A DNA stretch of 64,000 nucleotides from Allobaculum mucilyticum (GTDB lineage Bacteria > Bacillota_I > Bacilli_A > Erysipelotrichales > Erysipelotrichaceae), in assembly GCF_022701195.1 (NCBI RefSeq), contig NZ_CP078089.1, positions 2,046,001 to 2,110,000 of the forward strand. Reading direction: 5' to 3'. The translations under genes and the position numbers were made by a program. Positions 35,501-47,500 of this stretch are shown piece after piece. A model generated the notes under the pieces. That model saw only the letters and a program-made list of their open reading frames with translations, did no database searches and had not been told where the DNA came from. Position 1 is the first letter of the stretch. Every line of letters starts with the position of its first letter.

Positions 35501-36807
35501 TCACCCGCGATATCCCGAACGTCTCCGAAGCTGCTGTTAAGAAGCTCGACGAGAACGGCGTCATCATGGTCGGCAGCGAAGTCCGTGAAAACGACATCCT
35601 TGTCGGTAAAGTAACACCGAAAGGACAGAGTGAAGTCTCCCCTGAAGAGAAACTGCTGCTCGCCATCTTCGGTGAAAAATCCAAAGAAGTCCGCGACAAC
35701 TCCCTGAAAGTGCCGCACGGCGGTGCCGGAATCGTGCATTCCACCAAGGTGTTCAAACGCGGAGAAGAAGGCGTGGATCTGCCGCCTGGAGTCAACAAGC
35801 GCGTCAAAGTGTACATTGCACAGAAACGTAAGATTTCCGAAGGCGACAAGATGTCCGGACGTCACGGTAACAAAGGTGTTATTTCCAAGATCCTCCCGAT
35901 CGAGGATATGCCGTTCATGCAGGACGGAACTCCGATCGATATCATCCTGAATCCGTTCGGCGTACCTTCCCGTATGAATATCGGACAGATTCTTGAGATT
36001 CACCTTGGCTACGCTGCCAAGAAACTGAATCAGAAATTCGCGACATCCGTATTTGACGGTCTGTCCAACGAAGATCTGACCGATGTAATGAAAGAAGCAC
36101 AGATGACATTTGATGGAAAACAGGTTCTGTACGACGGCCAGACTGGCCTGCCGTTCGACGAACGTATTTCTGTCGGTGTCATGTACATGATCAAACTGGC
36201 TCACATGGTTGACGATAAGCTGCATGCCCGTGCAACCGGACCATACTCCACCATCACGCAGCAGCCTCTGGGCGGTAAAGCTCAGAACGGCGGTCAGCGT
36301 TTCGGTGAGATGGAGGTCTGGGCACTTGAAGCCTACGGCGCATCTCATACGCTCCAGGAAATCCTGACCATCAAGTCTGATGATATCCAGGGACGTATCG
36401 AAACCTATGAAGCCATCACAAAAGGTAAGGATATTCCTGAACCAGGCGTACCGGAATCCTTCCGCGTTCTCATCAACGAACTGCAGGGTCTCGCCATTGA
36501 CGTAACGCTGCTTGACGATGATGGAAACGAAGTCTCCCTCAATTCCGGCTCTGCCAAGCCAGGTGAAAAGTCTGTCGAAAACGACAACGACACGATCCTG
36601 ATCGAAAAGCAGGTCACTGTTGACGGCGATCAGGAAGAAACCGCCTGCGAACCTTCTCTCGAAAACGATCTCGACCCGAGCGCAGTTGAAGAAGCACTCG
36701 AAGGAATCACCTATACCGGTGACGATTCCGAAGACGTGCAGACTGAGCTCGATGAAGAGGTCAGCGACATGAAAGAAATGGAGGGCGAAATCATCGAATG
36801 TCAGTAA
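32560..36807 (+). CDS. rpoB: RNA polymerase beta subunit
   Basis: A 1415-residue beta subunit, about 220 longer than that of Bacillus subtilis. The rifampicin region reads [20 protein letters not shown] then [14 protein letters not shown]; Asn665 (codon 34552-34554) stands where Escherichia coli has His526. Later motifs are normal: [31 protein letters not shown] and [24 protein letters not shown]. The extra length lies in an enlarged lobe between about residues 325 and 590 and in an acidic tail of some 75 residues. The ATG at 32560 has aaagg 9 nt upstream; a GTG two codons earlier is too close to it. Overlaps rpoC by 10 nt. Confidence 0.97.
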
Positions 36808-39800
36808 ATAACTTTTCTTCGATTCAGGTAAAGCTCGCTTCGCCGGAGACCATTGAAAAATGGTCCCACGGCGAAGTCACCAAACCTGAAACGATCAACT
36901 ACCGCTCGCAGAAAGCAGAACGCGACGGCCTGTTCTGCGAACGCATTTTCGGTCCGACAAAAGACTACGAGTGCGCCTGCGGCAAATATAAAAAAGTCCG
37001 TCATTACAACGGCATCGTCTGCGAACGCTGCGGTGTCGAAGTAACCAAATCGAGCGTCCGCCGCGAGAGAATGGGTCACATTCATCTCGCAGCGCCTGTC
37101 GCTCACATCTGGTATCTGCGCGGAATTCCTTCCCGCATGGCCCTTCTTCTTGACCTGACACCAAAGCAGCTTGAAGAAGTTGTCTACTTCGTTTCCTATA
37201 TCGTTACCGACCCGATGGATTCCGAACTGTCCTACAAGCAGATTCTTTCTGAGAAGGAATACCGCGAAAAACAGGCTCAGTACGGACCGCTCGGCTTCAA
37301 GGCGAAAACCGGTGCTGAAGCTGTTCTCGAACTGCTCCAGAACGTAGACCTGGAAGAAGAGTACGCAAAGGTCACTTCCCAGCTTGAAGATGCTTCCGGC
37401 GAAAAACGCAAAAAGCTCATCAAGCGTCTTGATACGATCAATGCGTTCCGTCATTCGGACAACAAGCCGGAATGGATGATTCTCCAGAATATTCCGGTAA
37501 TCCCGCCTGATCTGCGTCCTATGCTGCAGCTCGACGGCGGACGTTTCGCAACGAGTGATCTGAACGACCTTTACCGTCGTGTCATCACCCGAAACAACCG
37601 TCTGAAAAAACTGCTCGACCTCGGTACGCCGAACATCATCGTGCAGAACGAAAAGCGCATGCTTCAGGAGGCTGTCGATGCGCTGATCGATAACGGACGC
37701 CGTTCCAAAGCCATCACTGGCGCCGGCGGACGTGCACTGAAATCCCTGTCTCATTCCCTGAAAGGTAAACAGGGCCGTTTCCGTCAGAACCTGCTCGGTA
37801 AACGTGTTGACTTCTCCGGCCGTTCCGTAATCGCGGTAGGACCGGATCTGAAGATGTACCAGTGCGGTATCCCTCGTGAAATGGCGATCAACCTGTTCAA
37901 GCCGTTTGTCATCAACGAAATGGTCAACTCCCAGCTCGTTACCAATGCCAAACAGGCTGAAAAGATGATCGAAGCACGCGACGAGCGTATCTGGCCGGTC
38001 GTTGAACAGGTTATCGACGGATATCCTGTACTGCTCAACCGTGCGCCTACCCTGCACCGTCTGGGTATCCAGGCCTTCCTTCCAAAACTGGTAGAAGGAC
38101 GTGCAATGCGTCTGCATCCGCTGGTATGTACCGCGTTCAACGCCGACTTCGACGGTGACCAGATGGCGATTCACGTACCTCTTGGCGAAGAAGCACGTGC
38201 AGAAGCTCTGGTTATGATGCTCGGTTCCCACAACATTCTGGGTCCGAAAGACGGCAAGCCTATCGTTACGCCTGGCCAGGACATGGTCATGGGCAACTTC
38301 TATCTGACGATGGAAGAAACGAAACAGGAACTGCTCGACGAGGCTGAGCGCTACCGCAAAGCCGGCGTCGAAAAAGAAGCAGCGGCATGGGAACGCTATG
38401 CCAATGCAGAAGGTACCGTTTATGCGGATGTCGATGAAGTCATGCTGGCTTACAAGAGCGGTCAGGTTCACCTGCACTCCCGTATCGCAATCCCGGTATC
38501 GGGTCTGAACAAGACTTCCTTTGACGAGTCCCACAAAGATGACTACCTGGCTACTACAGTCGGCAAAATCATCTTCAACGGCATGTTCCCTGCAGATTTC
38601 CCGTATCTGAACGAAGTTTCCACTGAAAACTTCAAACAGACTCCGGAGAAATACTTCATCAAACCGGGAACTGACATCAAAGCCTTCATCAACGATCTGC
38701 CGCTTGCAGATGCAGTTAAGAAAAAAGACCTCGGAAAAGTTATCGCCGAAGTCTTCAAACGCTATAAAGTCGATGATGTCGCAGACATCCTTGACCAGAT
38801 CAAATCCCTTGGATTCCGTTATTCCACAGTTGCAGGTATCACTGTAGCGCTGTCTGACATTGAAGTTGCTCCGAACAAAGAAGAGCACGTCGATGAAGGC
38901 CGTGAAAAAGCGGATGAACTGAAACACTTCCAGCAGAAGGGATTCCTGACCATGCAGGAATGGGAGCGTCACCTCAACAAGCTCTGGGACGGTGTCAAGA
39001 ACGATATCGTTGGCGAGCTGATGAGCAACCTTCCGCGTAAAAACCCGATCAACATGATGGCGACCTCCGGTGCTCGAGGAAACACCTCGAACTTTACCCA
39101 GCTCGCCGGCATGCGTGGTCTGATGGCCCGTCCGGCGAAGGGCAAATCAAGAGCCGGCGAATATGTTCCGTCCATCATCGAGGTACCTATTTATTCGTGC
39201 TTCCGTGAAGGTCTGAACGTATCCGAGTTCTTTATCTCCACCCACGGCGTACGTAAAGGTCTGACCGATACCGCGCTGAAGACGGCTGAGTCTGGTTATC
39301 TGACCCGTCGTCTGGTCGACGTTGCGCAGGATGTCATCATCAAAGAAGACGACTGCGGAACCGATAAGGGCTTCTGGGTTGAAGATCTTGTTGACCGCAA
39401 GAACAACACCGTCATCGAATCCCTTTACGACCGTCTGGTCGGCCGCTATTCCAAACAGGATGTTCATCACCCTGTAACCGGCGAGCTGATCGTTGCTTCT
39501 GATACTTACATGACTGAAGACATCGCCCGCAAGATTGTCGATGCAGGCGTAACAGGCATGTATATCCGTTCTCCGTTTACCTGCAAATCCACCAACGGTA
39601 TCTGCCGCAAGTGCTATGGCAAGAACATGGCAACCGGCAAAGACGTTGAAGTCGGTGAAGCTGTCGGTACAATGGCTGCCCAGTCCATCGGTGAGCCTGG
39701 TACTCAGCTGACCATGCGTACGTTCCATACCGGCGGTGTTGCCGGCGGCGACGGCGGCGATATCACCCAGGGTCTTCCTCGAGTTGAGGAGCTGTTTGAG

Positions 39801-40712
39801 GCCCGTCATCCAAAAGGTGTAGCCGTAATCGCGCAGATTTCCGGTGAGATCACATCCATCAAACGTATTGATGGAACGCTCCGTCAGGAAGTCATCATCA
39901 AAAACGAAACCGAAGAAGTTTCCCATAAGATCAACGCAAACCAGACGCTGCGTCCATGGGTTGCTGAAGGCGAGCACATCAAAGCCGGTCAGCCTCTGAC
40001 TGAAGGCCCGCTTGACCCGAAAGAACTTCTGCAGGTTGCCGGTGTCAACGAAGTTCAGAACTACATTCTGAAAGAAGTTAAAAAGGTTTATCAGTCGCAG
40101 GGTATCGAAATTTCCGATAAACACCTTGAGGTCATGATCCGTCAGATGCTCAAGAAGGTTATCGTTGTCGACCCAGGCGACACAGACCTGAACACTGGCG
40201 TTCAGCTGTCCCTCAACAACATCACGCAGATCAACCGTGATGCACTGTTGCAGGGCAAAACTCCGGCTACGTTCAAACCGATCCTGCTCGGTATCTCGAA
40301 GTCCTCTGTTGAGACCGACTCCTTCCTGTCCGCTGCATCCTTCCAGGAGACCACTAAGGTTCTGACCGATGCAACGATCAAAGGCAAAGTCGACCACCTC
40401 ATTGGTCTGAAAGAGAATGTCATCATCGGTAAGCTGATCCCAGCTGGTACCGGATGCAAGGGCGACCGTCCTCAGAATGAGGAAGTCCGCGCTATGGCTG
40501 AAAAACTCCGTCAGAAACGTCTTGCCCGTCAGGTGACACAGCACCATGACTCCACCTTCGAACAGTTCGCTTCTACCGCAATGAGCGCTCCGGAAAAACC
40601 GGATCTGCTCCTGCCAGAAGCACCAGAAGACCGTTCGATCCTTGAAAACGACTCCATTCTCAATGACCCCGAAAGCTTCGCAGAAGCTCTCGAGCACATG
40701 GAACTGAAGTAG
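36798..40712 (+). CDS. rpoC: RNA polymerase beta' subunit
   Basis: A 1304-residue catalytic subunit. The N-terminal zinc finger is [20 protein letters not shown]; the active-site NADFDGDQM places the three Mg-binding Asp at 450, 452 and 454; the second zinc site is CGTD...[11 protein letters not shown]; the bridge-helix/trigger-loop region contains [19 protein letters not shown] and [12 protein letters not shown]. Its ATG lies 10 nt inside rpoB, so translation is coupled. A strong terminator follows. About 100 residues longer than in Bacillus. Confidence 0.97.
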   Translation: MSVNNFSSIQVKLASPETIEKWSHGEVTKPETINYRSQKAERDGLFCERIFGPTKDYECACGKYKKVRHYNGIVCERCGVEVTKSSVRRERMGHIHLAAPVAHIWYLRGIPSRMALLLDLTPKQLEEVVYFVSYIVTDPMDSELSYKQILSEKEYREKQAQYGPLGFKAKTGAEAVLELLQNVDLEEEYAKVTSQLEDASGEKRKKLIKRLDTINAFRHSDNKPEWMILQNIPVIPPDLRPMLQLDGGRFATSDLNDLYRRVITRNNRLKKLLDLGTPNIIVQNEKRMLQEAVDALIDNGRRSKAITGAGGRALKSLSHSLKGKQGRFRQNLLGKRVDFSGRSVIAVGPDLKMYQCGIPREMAINLFKPFVINEMVNSQLVTNAKQAEKMIEARDERIWPVVEQVIDGYPVLLNRAPTLHRLGIQAFLPKLVEGRAMRLHPLVCTAFNADFDGDQMAIHVPLGEEARAEALVMMLGSHNILGPKDGKPIVTPGQDMVMGNFYLTMEETKQELLDEAERYRKAGVEKEAAAWERYANAEGTVYADVDEVMLAYKSGQVHLHSRIAIPVSGLNKTSFDESHKDDYLATTVGKIIFNGMFPADFPYLNEVSTENFKQTPEKYFIKPGTDIKAFINDLPLADAVKKKDLGKVIAEVFKRYKVDDVADILDQIKSLGFRYSTVAGITVALSDIEVAPNKEEHVDEGREKADELKHFQQKGFLTMQEWERHLNKLWDGVKNDIVGELMSNLPRKNPINMMATSGARGNTSNFTQLAGMRGLMARPAKGKSRAGEYVPSIIEVPIYSCFREGLNVSEFFISTHGVRKGLTDTALKTAESGYLTRRLVDVAQDVIIKEDDCGTDKGFWVEDLVDRKNNTVIESLYDRLVGRYSKQDVHHPVTGELIVASDTYMTEDIARKIVDAGVTGMYIRSPFTCKSTNGICRKCYGKNMATGKDVEVGEAVGTMAAQSIGEPGTQLTMRTFHTGGVAGGDGGDITQGLPRVEELFEARHPKGVAVIAQISGEITSIKRIDGTLRQEVIIKNETEEVSHKINANQTLRPWVAEGEHIKAGQPLTEGPLDPKELLQVAGVNEVQNYILKEVKKVYQSQGIEISDKHLEVMIRQMLKKVIVVDPGDTDLNTGVQLSLNNITQINRDALLQGKTPATFKPILLGISKSSVETDSFLSAASFQETTKVLTDATIKGKVDHLIGLKENVIIGKLIPAGTGCKGDRPQNEEVRAMAEKLRQKRLARQVTQHHDSTFEQFASTAMSAPEKPDLLLPEAPEDRSILENDSILNDPESFAEALEHMELK

Positions 40713-40729
40713 AATTCACATACAAAAAG

Positions 40730-40768
40730 AAGCTGAAGCAGATCTGATTCTGTTTCAGCTTTTTTCTT
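40730..40768 (+). terminator. Intrinsic terminator after rpoC
   Basis: AAGCTGAAGCAGA (from 40730) pairs with TCTGTTTCAGCTT (ending 40761), followed by TTTTTCTTG. Confidence 0.88.
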
Positions 40769-40895
40769 GTTTTTCGCGATTTTGAACCGGCATTCTGGAA
40801 ACCTGAAAATCCGTCGGTTTAGTGCCCTGACTTTGCTGGCTTACCGGGATTGTGCCCGTACATGCTCGATTGTCCGGGCAGAGAGGATGGCCGAC

Positions 40896-40901
40896 TATAA
40901 T
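40896..40901 (+). promoter_or_regulatory. -10 box of the phosphohexomutase gene
   Basis: TATAAT 66 nt before the start codon; the -35 is weak (TCCGGG at 17 nt spacing or TTGTCC at 20). Confidence 0.5.
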
Positions 40902-40966
40902 AGAGATAAATGAATTCTCCAGCAGGCAGACTCAACGGACTGGAGAAAGAAAGAAGGAATACGATC

Positions 40967-42478
40967 ATGTCTTTAAAAGAACTGCAGAATGGCAGCGATA
41001 TCCGCGGTGTCGCTCTGCCTCTCAACCCGGACGAACCCGTCAATCTGACGGAAGCGGACGTACGGACACTGGCCAGAGCCTTTACGGCATGGCTTCGCAA
41101 ACGCACAGGCAAAACCGATATGACCATTGCGGTCGGACGGGATTCCCGTCTGAGCGGACCGAAACTGGCTCATGCGGCAATGGACGGACTTGTTTACGAT
41201 GGAGTGGATGTCTTTGATACCGGTCTTTCCACAACACCGGCGATGTTCATGTCGACCATTTTTGATGACTTTGATGCAGACGGCGCGATTATGCTGACCG
41301 CAAGCCACATGCCGGCCAACCGCAACGGCATGAAATTTTTCTACAAAGGCGGCGGACTTGATGCAGATGAAATCCGTGAAGTCATCGACATCGCTGATAA
41401 AAAAGCGTTCAGCCATAAGCCGGGCGGATCGATCACAAAGTCGGATCTGATGAGCGTCTATGCTGAACATCTGCGCAATATCATTACGGAACGTGTAGAA
41501 AACGAATCCAGCAATCCCGACAAGCCTCTTGAAGGCCTTCATGTTGTTGTGGATGCCGGCAACGGAGCAGGCGGCTTCTTTGTCGATCAGGTGCTCAAAC
41601 CTCTTGGCGCCGATACGGCGGGCAGCCAGTTCCTGGAACCGGACGGCAATTTCCCCAACCACATTCCTAACCCGGAAAACAAGGAAGCCATGGCTTCTCT
41701 GATTGCGGCGGTTAAGAAGAACAAAGCCGATCTTGGCATTATCTTTGATACCGACGTTGACCGTTCTTCCGCAGTCGATGCCAATGGCAATCCGATCGGA
41801 AGAAACGACATAGTCGCCCTGGCATCCGTTCTTGCCGCAAGAAATCATCCGGGAATTACCGTCGTTACTGACTCGGTAACCTCGGATGAACTTGGCGAGT
41901 TCCTTGAAAAACATCAGATTCATCATCACCGCTTCAAACGCGGCTATAAAAACGTCATCAATGAAGCCAAACGCCTGAATGAAGAAGGCGTTGACGCTGA
42001 ACTGGCCATCGAGACCAGCGGACATGCAGCCTTTAAGGATAACTACTTCCTGGATGACGGTGCCTATCTGGCCAGCCGGATTGTTGTCGAAGCCGCTTCT
42101 CATTCCATTTCAGATCTGATCAACAGCCTTGGTCATCCGCAGGAAGAAAAAGAGCTGCGTCTGAAGATCAATGAGAAGGCGTTCAAAGAATACGGTCAGC
42201 AGGTCATTGAAGATCTGAAGAACTTTGCGAAAAACGAAAGCACGACCATGACGCTTGTCGAACCGAACCATGAAGGCGTCCGCATCCGTTTTGATACTGA
42301 TCACGGCGATGGATGGGCTCTGCTGCGCATGTCTCTTCATGAAAACCTGCTCCCGCTCAACATCGAGTCCCGCAAAAAAGACGGAGCCCGTATCATGGCA
42401 AAAGAACTTCTCGAGTTCCTGGAGCAGTATCCATCGCTCGAACTCTCCCAGATCCGCGATTTTGCCAACGGTCGCTAA
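40967..42478 (+). CDS. Phosphomannomutase/phosphoglucomutase family enzyme
   Basis: A 503-residue alpha-D-phosphohexomutase that interconverts hexose 1- and 6-phosphates for sugar-nucleotide synthesis. Domain 1 has VGRDSRLSGP and the phospho-serine loop TASHMPANRNGMKFF; domain 2 has the Mg loop DTDVDRSSAVD; domain 3 has the sugar-binding ETSGHAAFKDNYFLDDG; domain 4 ends with the phosphate-binding R-x-S/T block (IRFDTDHGDGWALLRMS). The ATG at 40967 follows gaaagaagg; an upstream in-frame ATG at 40910 lacks a site and the extra part is not conserved in look. Mannose versus glucose preference cannot be read from sequence. Confidence 0.9.
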   Translation: MSLKELQNGSDIRGVALPLNPDEPVNLTEADVRTLARAFTAWLRKRTGKTDMTIAVGRDSRLSGPKLAHAAMDGLVYDGVDVFDTGLSTTPAMFMSTIFDDFDADGAIMLTASHMPANRNGMKFFYKGGGLDADEIREVIDIADKKAFSHKPGGSITKSDLMSVYAEHLRNIITERVENESSNPDKPLEGLHVVVDAGNGAGGFFVDQVLKPLGADTAGSQFLEPDGNFPNHIPNPENKEAMASLIAAVKKNKADLGIIFDTDVDRSSAVDANGNPIGRNDIVALASVLAARNHPGITVVTDSVTSDELGEFLEKHQIHHHRFKRGYKNVINEAKRLNEEGVDAELAIETSGHAAFKDNYFLDDGAYLASRIVVEAASHSISDLINSLGHPQEEKELRLKINEKAFKEYGQQVIEDLKNFAKNESTTMTLVEPNHEGVRIRFDTDHGDGWALLRMSLHENLLPLNIESRKKDGARIMAKELLEFLEQYPSLELSQIRDFANGR

Positions 42479-42569
42479 GTCAGACAGATTTAGCAGGACT
42501 GGACGGAAAGACTGAACAGACCGGTCTAACAGAACCAACAGAACAGATCAATTTAACTGAACAATTCAA

Positions 42570-42627
42570 AAGAAGCAGAAGACCTGAACACACCAGAGTG
42601 TCCCAGGACTTCTGCTTCTTTGTTTTT
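42570..42627 (+). terminator. Intrinsic terminator after the phosphohexomutase gene
   Basis: AAGAAGCAGAAG (42570-42581) pairs with CTTCTGCTTCTT (42609-42620), followed by TGTTTTT. IS copy 3 is inserted 13 nt after this. Confidence 0.88.
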
Positions 42628-42629
42628 AA

Positions 42630-42639
42630 GAGGGAAGGC
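42630..42639 (+). repeat. Left 10-bp target duplication of IS copy 3
   Basis: GAGGGAAGGC, repeated at 44290-44299. Confidence 0.92.
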
Positions 42640-44289
42640 CAATGTCATTAAGTTAAGATTTCTCAGACCACATCAGCGTTAAGCAGTGATGTGGTCTTTT
42701 TTCTACTCTTCAAGTCAAATCTCGAATGATTCGAGTTTTTTCACTTTTTTCTAAAAATCTATTGACAAATTTCTGCCGCCGCGCGGCTGCTTCGCAGCCG
42801 ATGGGGAGAACTTAAAGGAGTTTTCCCTATGACTGCTATCGCCAAAGAATGTTCTTTCTTCAGAAACACCTTCCTCAATATCATCAGCTCAGAAACGGCG
42901 AACCCTGCCAATTTTACTTCTCAGTCCGCCTTCACCCGTAAGCGGCAGATTGACCTGCATGAGCTTGTCCTTCTTCCGTTTCAGCTGACAGAGGAATCCC
43001 TCGCTGCTTCCTTTCCCTGGATCCTGTTTAAGGGCGGATCATCTGTTTCAGCCTCTGCTGTGTCTCAGGCCCGTTCCAAAATCAACTCTTCACTTTATAA
43101 AAACGTCTTCAATCGGTTTAACAAGGCAACTTCCAGCTCTGATGTTAAAACCTTCAAGGGTTATCGCCTCCTCGCTGTAGATGGAAGCGAGATTCAAGTT
43201 CTTCCTGAACAGGACAATGACATCACCTATGGCGCTTCTAAAAAAGGCAAGAAGAGGCACTTTGTTCATTTGAATGCCGAATTCGACGCCCTCAACTCCG
43301 TCTTTACTGACGCGCTGCTTCAACCCGGCTCTGAGAAGAATGAAGATTCAGCTCTTCTTGAACTCGCTCAGCGTTCTTCATTTCAGAAAGCCATCTTCAT
43401 CGCTGATCGGGGATACGAAGCTCTTATGTCTTTCTATCGCCTGCAGAAGGAACATGTCCCTTTTGTCATACGTATCAAAGACGAGACATCATCTACAAGC
43501 ATTCTCAAGTACTATAAGACTCCCGAGTCAGAAGAGTATGACATTCCTTTCAATGTGATTCTGACCAGTAAAAACAACAGGCATGTCAAAGACCATTGGG
43601 ATGTCTATAAGTACATCTCTTCGTACAGGAAGCAGCCTGAATTTGACGGTCAAACGACTGAACTCCCTTTAAATATCAGGGTTGTGAGGTTCAAAGCTGC
43701 CTGCGAAGGGAATGAATCATTCATTACCGTCTGCACCAATCTGTCGGAAGCTGAGTTTGGGACCGAGGACATCAAGCAGATCTACCGTCTGCGCTGGCAG
43801 GTTGAAGTCGGCTTCAGGGGACTGAAACGAAACACCGATCTTGAATGGACTCATTCAAGGAAGCTTGATCTGGTCCAGGCAGAGATCTATGCCAAAATGA
43901 CTCTCTACAATCTTTGTTCCCGTTTGCGCAACAAGGTAGAAAGATCTCGTCAGCACCAGAAGCGCATCGCTCAGGCCAAAAAGCACAAGCAGAAGGCAGA
44001 TTTCGGATTCATCATCAAAACGATTCAACAGTGGCTGTTCAAAAAAGCCAGAATCAGCTTGAGTACACTGGAAGATCTTCTTCTGGCCAGGATATCTCCG
44101 ATCAGAGAAGGAAGAGCTGATACCAGAAAGAAGAAGTGACAGATTTGAAAACCGAAAAGTCATCAGGATGATTTTTTCAACAGGTAGAAAATCATCCTTT
44201 TCGTCATGCCTGAGACGCAAAATATAAGAAATGACAACGCTCATGAACAGGGTATACGATTTTTATCCCTCCTTAACTTAATGACATTG
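42640..44289 (+). mobile_element. 1650-bp IS4-family element, copy 3
   Basis: Same length, ends, hairpins and gene as copies 1 and 2, with a perfect 10-bp direct repeat GAGGGAAGGC on both sides. Confidence 0.95.
42829..44139 (+). CDS. IS4-family DDE transposase, copy 3
   Basis: 436 residues, identical to copies 1 and 2, with all catalytic residues. It points toward the glycosidase gene at 44575, but the hairpin after the gene should limit read-through. Confidence 0.95.
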   Translation: MTAIAKECSFFRNTFLNIISSETANPANFTSQSAFTRKRQIDLHELVLLPFQLTEESLAASFPWILFKGGSSVSASAVSQARSKINSSLYKNVFNRFNKATSSSDVKTFKGYRLLAVDGSEIQVLPEQDNDITYGASKKGKKRHFVHLNAEFDALNSVFTDALLQPGSEKNEDSALLELAQRSSFQKAIFIADRGYEALMSFYRLQKEHVPFVIRIKDETSSTSILKYYKTPESEEYDIPFNVILTSKNNRHVKDHWDVYKYISSYRKQPEFDGQTTELPLNIRVVRFKAACEGNESFITVCTNLSEAEFGTEDIKQIYRLRWQVEVGFRGLKRNTDLEWTHSRKLDLVQAEIYAKMTLYNLCSRLRNKVERSRQHQKRIAQAKKHKQKADFGFIIKTIQQWLFKKARISLSTLEDLLLARISPIREGRADTRKKK

Positions 44290-44299
44290 GAGGGAAGGC
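44290..44299 (+). repeat. Right 10-bp target duplication of IS copy 3
   Basis: GAGGGAAGGC, same as 42630-42639. Confidence 0.92.
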
Positions 44300-44574
44300 G
44301 TTTAAAAAACTGAAAAAGTGTCTGTCTGAACCGGCACATCTTCTCTGGCAATGCAGGATCCGCTAAAAGCCATCCATATAATGTAAAGAAAAGCTTATTC
44401 AGACCGGATGCTGCAGGAGGGCAATCCTGGAGCAGGGAAGATGACAGACAACAGATGAGAAAAACAGAGGATGGCAGGGGCAAGCTGTTTTCTGATCCAG
44501 ACTCATTGCTGTCTGCAGAACAACAGGTCTGAAGAAGCCGGAATGTTTGAAAAGAAAAACACAGGAGAAGAGAA

Positions 44575-47500
44575 ATGAAACGGAAAGGACTTACGACTCT
44601 GCTTTGTACGGCGCTGTGCCTCAGCCCGCTTGGCGCGCTTCCCATGCAGGCCGCTGAACCAACGGCTCAGTCGGAGAAGCAGACCAGACAGCCTGCAGCT
44701 GTGCCGACTGAATCCTTAGTGGACCACTGGGACTTTGAGGGCGATACGCCTTTTACATCTAAAGGCGGGCAGCTTACTGCACTCAATGCACATGGAGTGA
44801 CGCAGACTGAAGAAGCCGAAGACGATCTGTTCGGTTCAGTCTGCCAATTCCCGGCAGATGCCTCCAGTCATGCCTGGCTGAATGCGTCGAACTATATCAA
44901 TACTGGAAGCGGCAGTACGACATTCGCTCTCTGGTATAAATACGATCCATCCGCTGATGAGGCAGGAAGCACGGCATCCACGGTTCTTCTTCAGCATGAA
45001 GGAGACGGAAGAACGATTCTTTCACTCAGAGCAGACGGTCATTATCACACGTACCTCAATGCGCAGGATGTCATTTCCAATGGCACTGTTGAAAAAGGCG
45101 AATGGCAGCATGTCGCCATCAGCTTTGATCAGAACACGAAAAAAGTCCGCTTTTACATCAACGGAAAATTCGACAGTGAAAAAGATCTGGGAAACACAGT
45201 TCTTAATCAGTCGCTGGCTCTGCGCATCGGCCATCACAAGAGCGATAACAATAACAACCCTCACGGCATGCGCGGAAGCATGGATGAAATCTATGTCTAT
45301 GGTGCCAAGCTGACCGACCAGCAGGTCAAAGATCTCTATGGAGCAAAGGGTCTGGCGCTCACACAGAAACGCTTTGGCGAAAAGCTTACAGAAGCCCGTA
45401 CGCTCAGCTCTGACAGTCATCTGGATGCATCCGCAAAAGCAGCTCTGGATGCTGCAATTGCAGCAGCTGAAGCGGTTAATGTGCAGGCTGCATCGCTGGA
45501 TGAGCTGGAAGCAGCTTTAAATACCCTGAGCAATGCCTGTGATGCAGCACAGAATGGCATCCCGGCTGTCCTCAATGTCGAAGATTCAGTGATCCGCACC
45601 ATCGATCCTGATTCAATTTTCGGTATCAACCACCGCTATGCATTCAACGCCTACGGAACGTTCGATGATGAAACGATGAAAGTCAAAGACGGATTCAAGT
45701 CGCTGTATAAAACGGCAGGATTTGGTTCGATCCGCTATCCGGGCGGCTCGATTTCCAACCTGTTCAACTGGAAGACCACGCTTGGTCCAAAAGAACAGCG
45801 CAAAAAACAGGTCCATGCCTTCTATAACAACGGCAGACAGACCGGCATCGATCCAAACTTCGGTCTGGAAGAAATCGCCAGCTTCGCCGATGAAGTGGAT
45901 TCGGATATCGTCTATGTTTACTCGCTCGCCAGAGGCAGCGCACAGGATGCCTCGGATCTGATTGAGTTCCTCAATGCACGCGTGGGAACAAACCCGAATG
46001 GCGGAATCGACTGGGCGCAGGTGCGCAGTGATTACGGCCATCCGGAACCCTACAATGTACAGTTCTTTGAAATTGGAAATGAAATCCAGCAATGCTACGG
46101 CATCAACAGTGACGGAAAGACGACCCAGGGCTACTGGATCGACTACCGCTCAGACGGATCACAAGCCGTCAATGCCTTCACTCTTGGCGCACCGACCGCA
46201 TACAACCGGATTTATGCGGCAAACCCGGACAACTGGGATGAAAACGCCTCGAAGTCTGATGGATCCGCAAACATGGTCCGCCAGCTGCGCCATGTAAACA
46301 CCAATACAATGCTCTATGAAGACGGCAGACTGGTCATGGATCCGGAATTTGCGGCTCTCGATCCGGGCGCACACATCTATGTTGGTCAGAACGCTGGTTC
46401 AGCAGAGGAGTGGACAATTGTCGATTCCCTGGAAACGGCTTCTGCAACAGACAAAAAGTGCATGCTCGACTATTCAACCGGCGAAGTCACATTCGGCGAT
46501 GGCGTTCATGGCGCCATTCCGGCACAGGGTCTTGGTATTTACGCTTCCTATACCCTGCGCCATGACGGCTTCAATGCCGTCTCTCAGGCGATGCGTGATA
46601 CGCAGGCGAAGATTAACGAGCTCGAATCGAAAGACCACAGCCTGCAGATTTATACCGCATGGGAACACGTGAATTTCGTTCAGCTGGAAAATCAGCTTGG
46701 CAAAGCGGATCTTTACGATGGCATGACGATTCACCCGTATTCGGGAACAGTCAATGAGTCGTCTGATGAAGCCTATCTGCTCGATGCCATGCGGCGAGCA
46801 GACGGATGCCGCACCAAAGTTGAAGATTACCTCAGGCAGATGCTGGATGACAAAGTCCCTGCGATTTCTGAATTCGGAATCTACTACAACACAAGCGGCA
46901 GAACCCGCTCCCAGCTGCATGCGCTCTATGTGGCCCGCTGCATCATGGACTATGCAGAACTCGGTTCTCCATACATCCAGAAACACTGCCTCTCGGATTA
47001 CTACACCTCCGGTGCGGATGCCCTTGGCCCGACCCAGCAGGCAGTCATTCAGGTCGTTGCCAGCAATGGTGCCGATACCGCAACAGGCAAAGGCGACTTT
47101 GGCTACTTTGCGACGCCAAGTGCCCATGTCTTCCAGATCTTCAACTCCGGATTTGGAACAGAACTTCTCGAATCCTCGCTCTCGCAGGATTACACACTCT
47201 CGAATGGCGTCAGCGCGCTGAGCGTTCTGGCTTCCAGGGATGAAGATGACAACTACTCCATCGCTCTGACCAATGCGGAACCCTCGCTTTCCCATACCGT
47301 TCAGATCCGTCTGCCAGAAGGTACAGATCTTTCCCGTGAGGGTCTGAAAGTGAAAGTTCAGCGTCTGGAGTCTGATCAGCTTGCCGCTGAAAACAGTCTG
47401 GATAATCCGGATCACGTTTCAGTCAGCGTGGATGAAGCTGTTGTGGCAGAAGATGGCAGTGTATGTCACAGTCGCACCTCATTCGTTTGCGATTGTTCGC

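Noticed and set aside
36801-38972. 723-codon open frame on the minus strand across rpoC
   Set aside because: It lies wholly antisense to rpoC, has no ribosome site, and is rich in Phe/Val/Asp as expected for the complement of a highly expressed gene. The same holds for long minus-strand frames across rpoB (34501-36348), rpoC 3' part (39147-40697) and ilvD (61854-63128).
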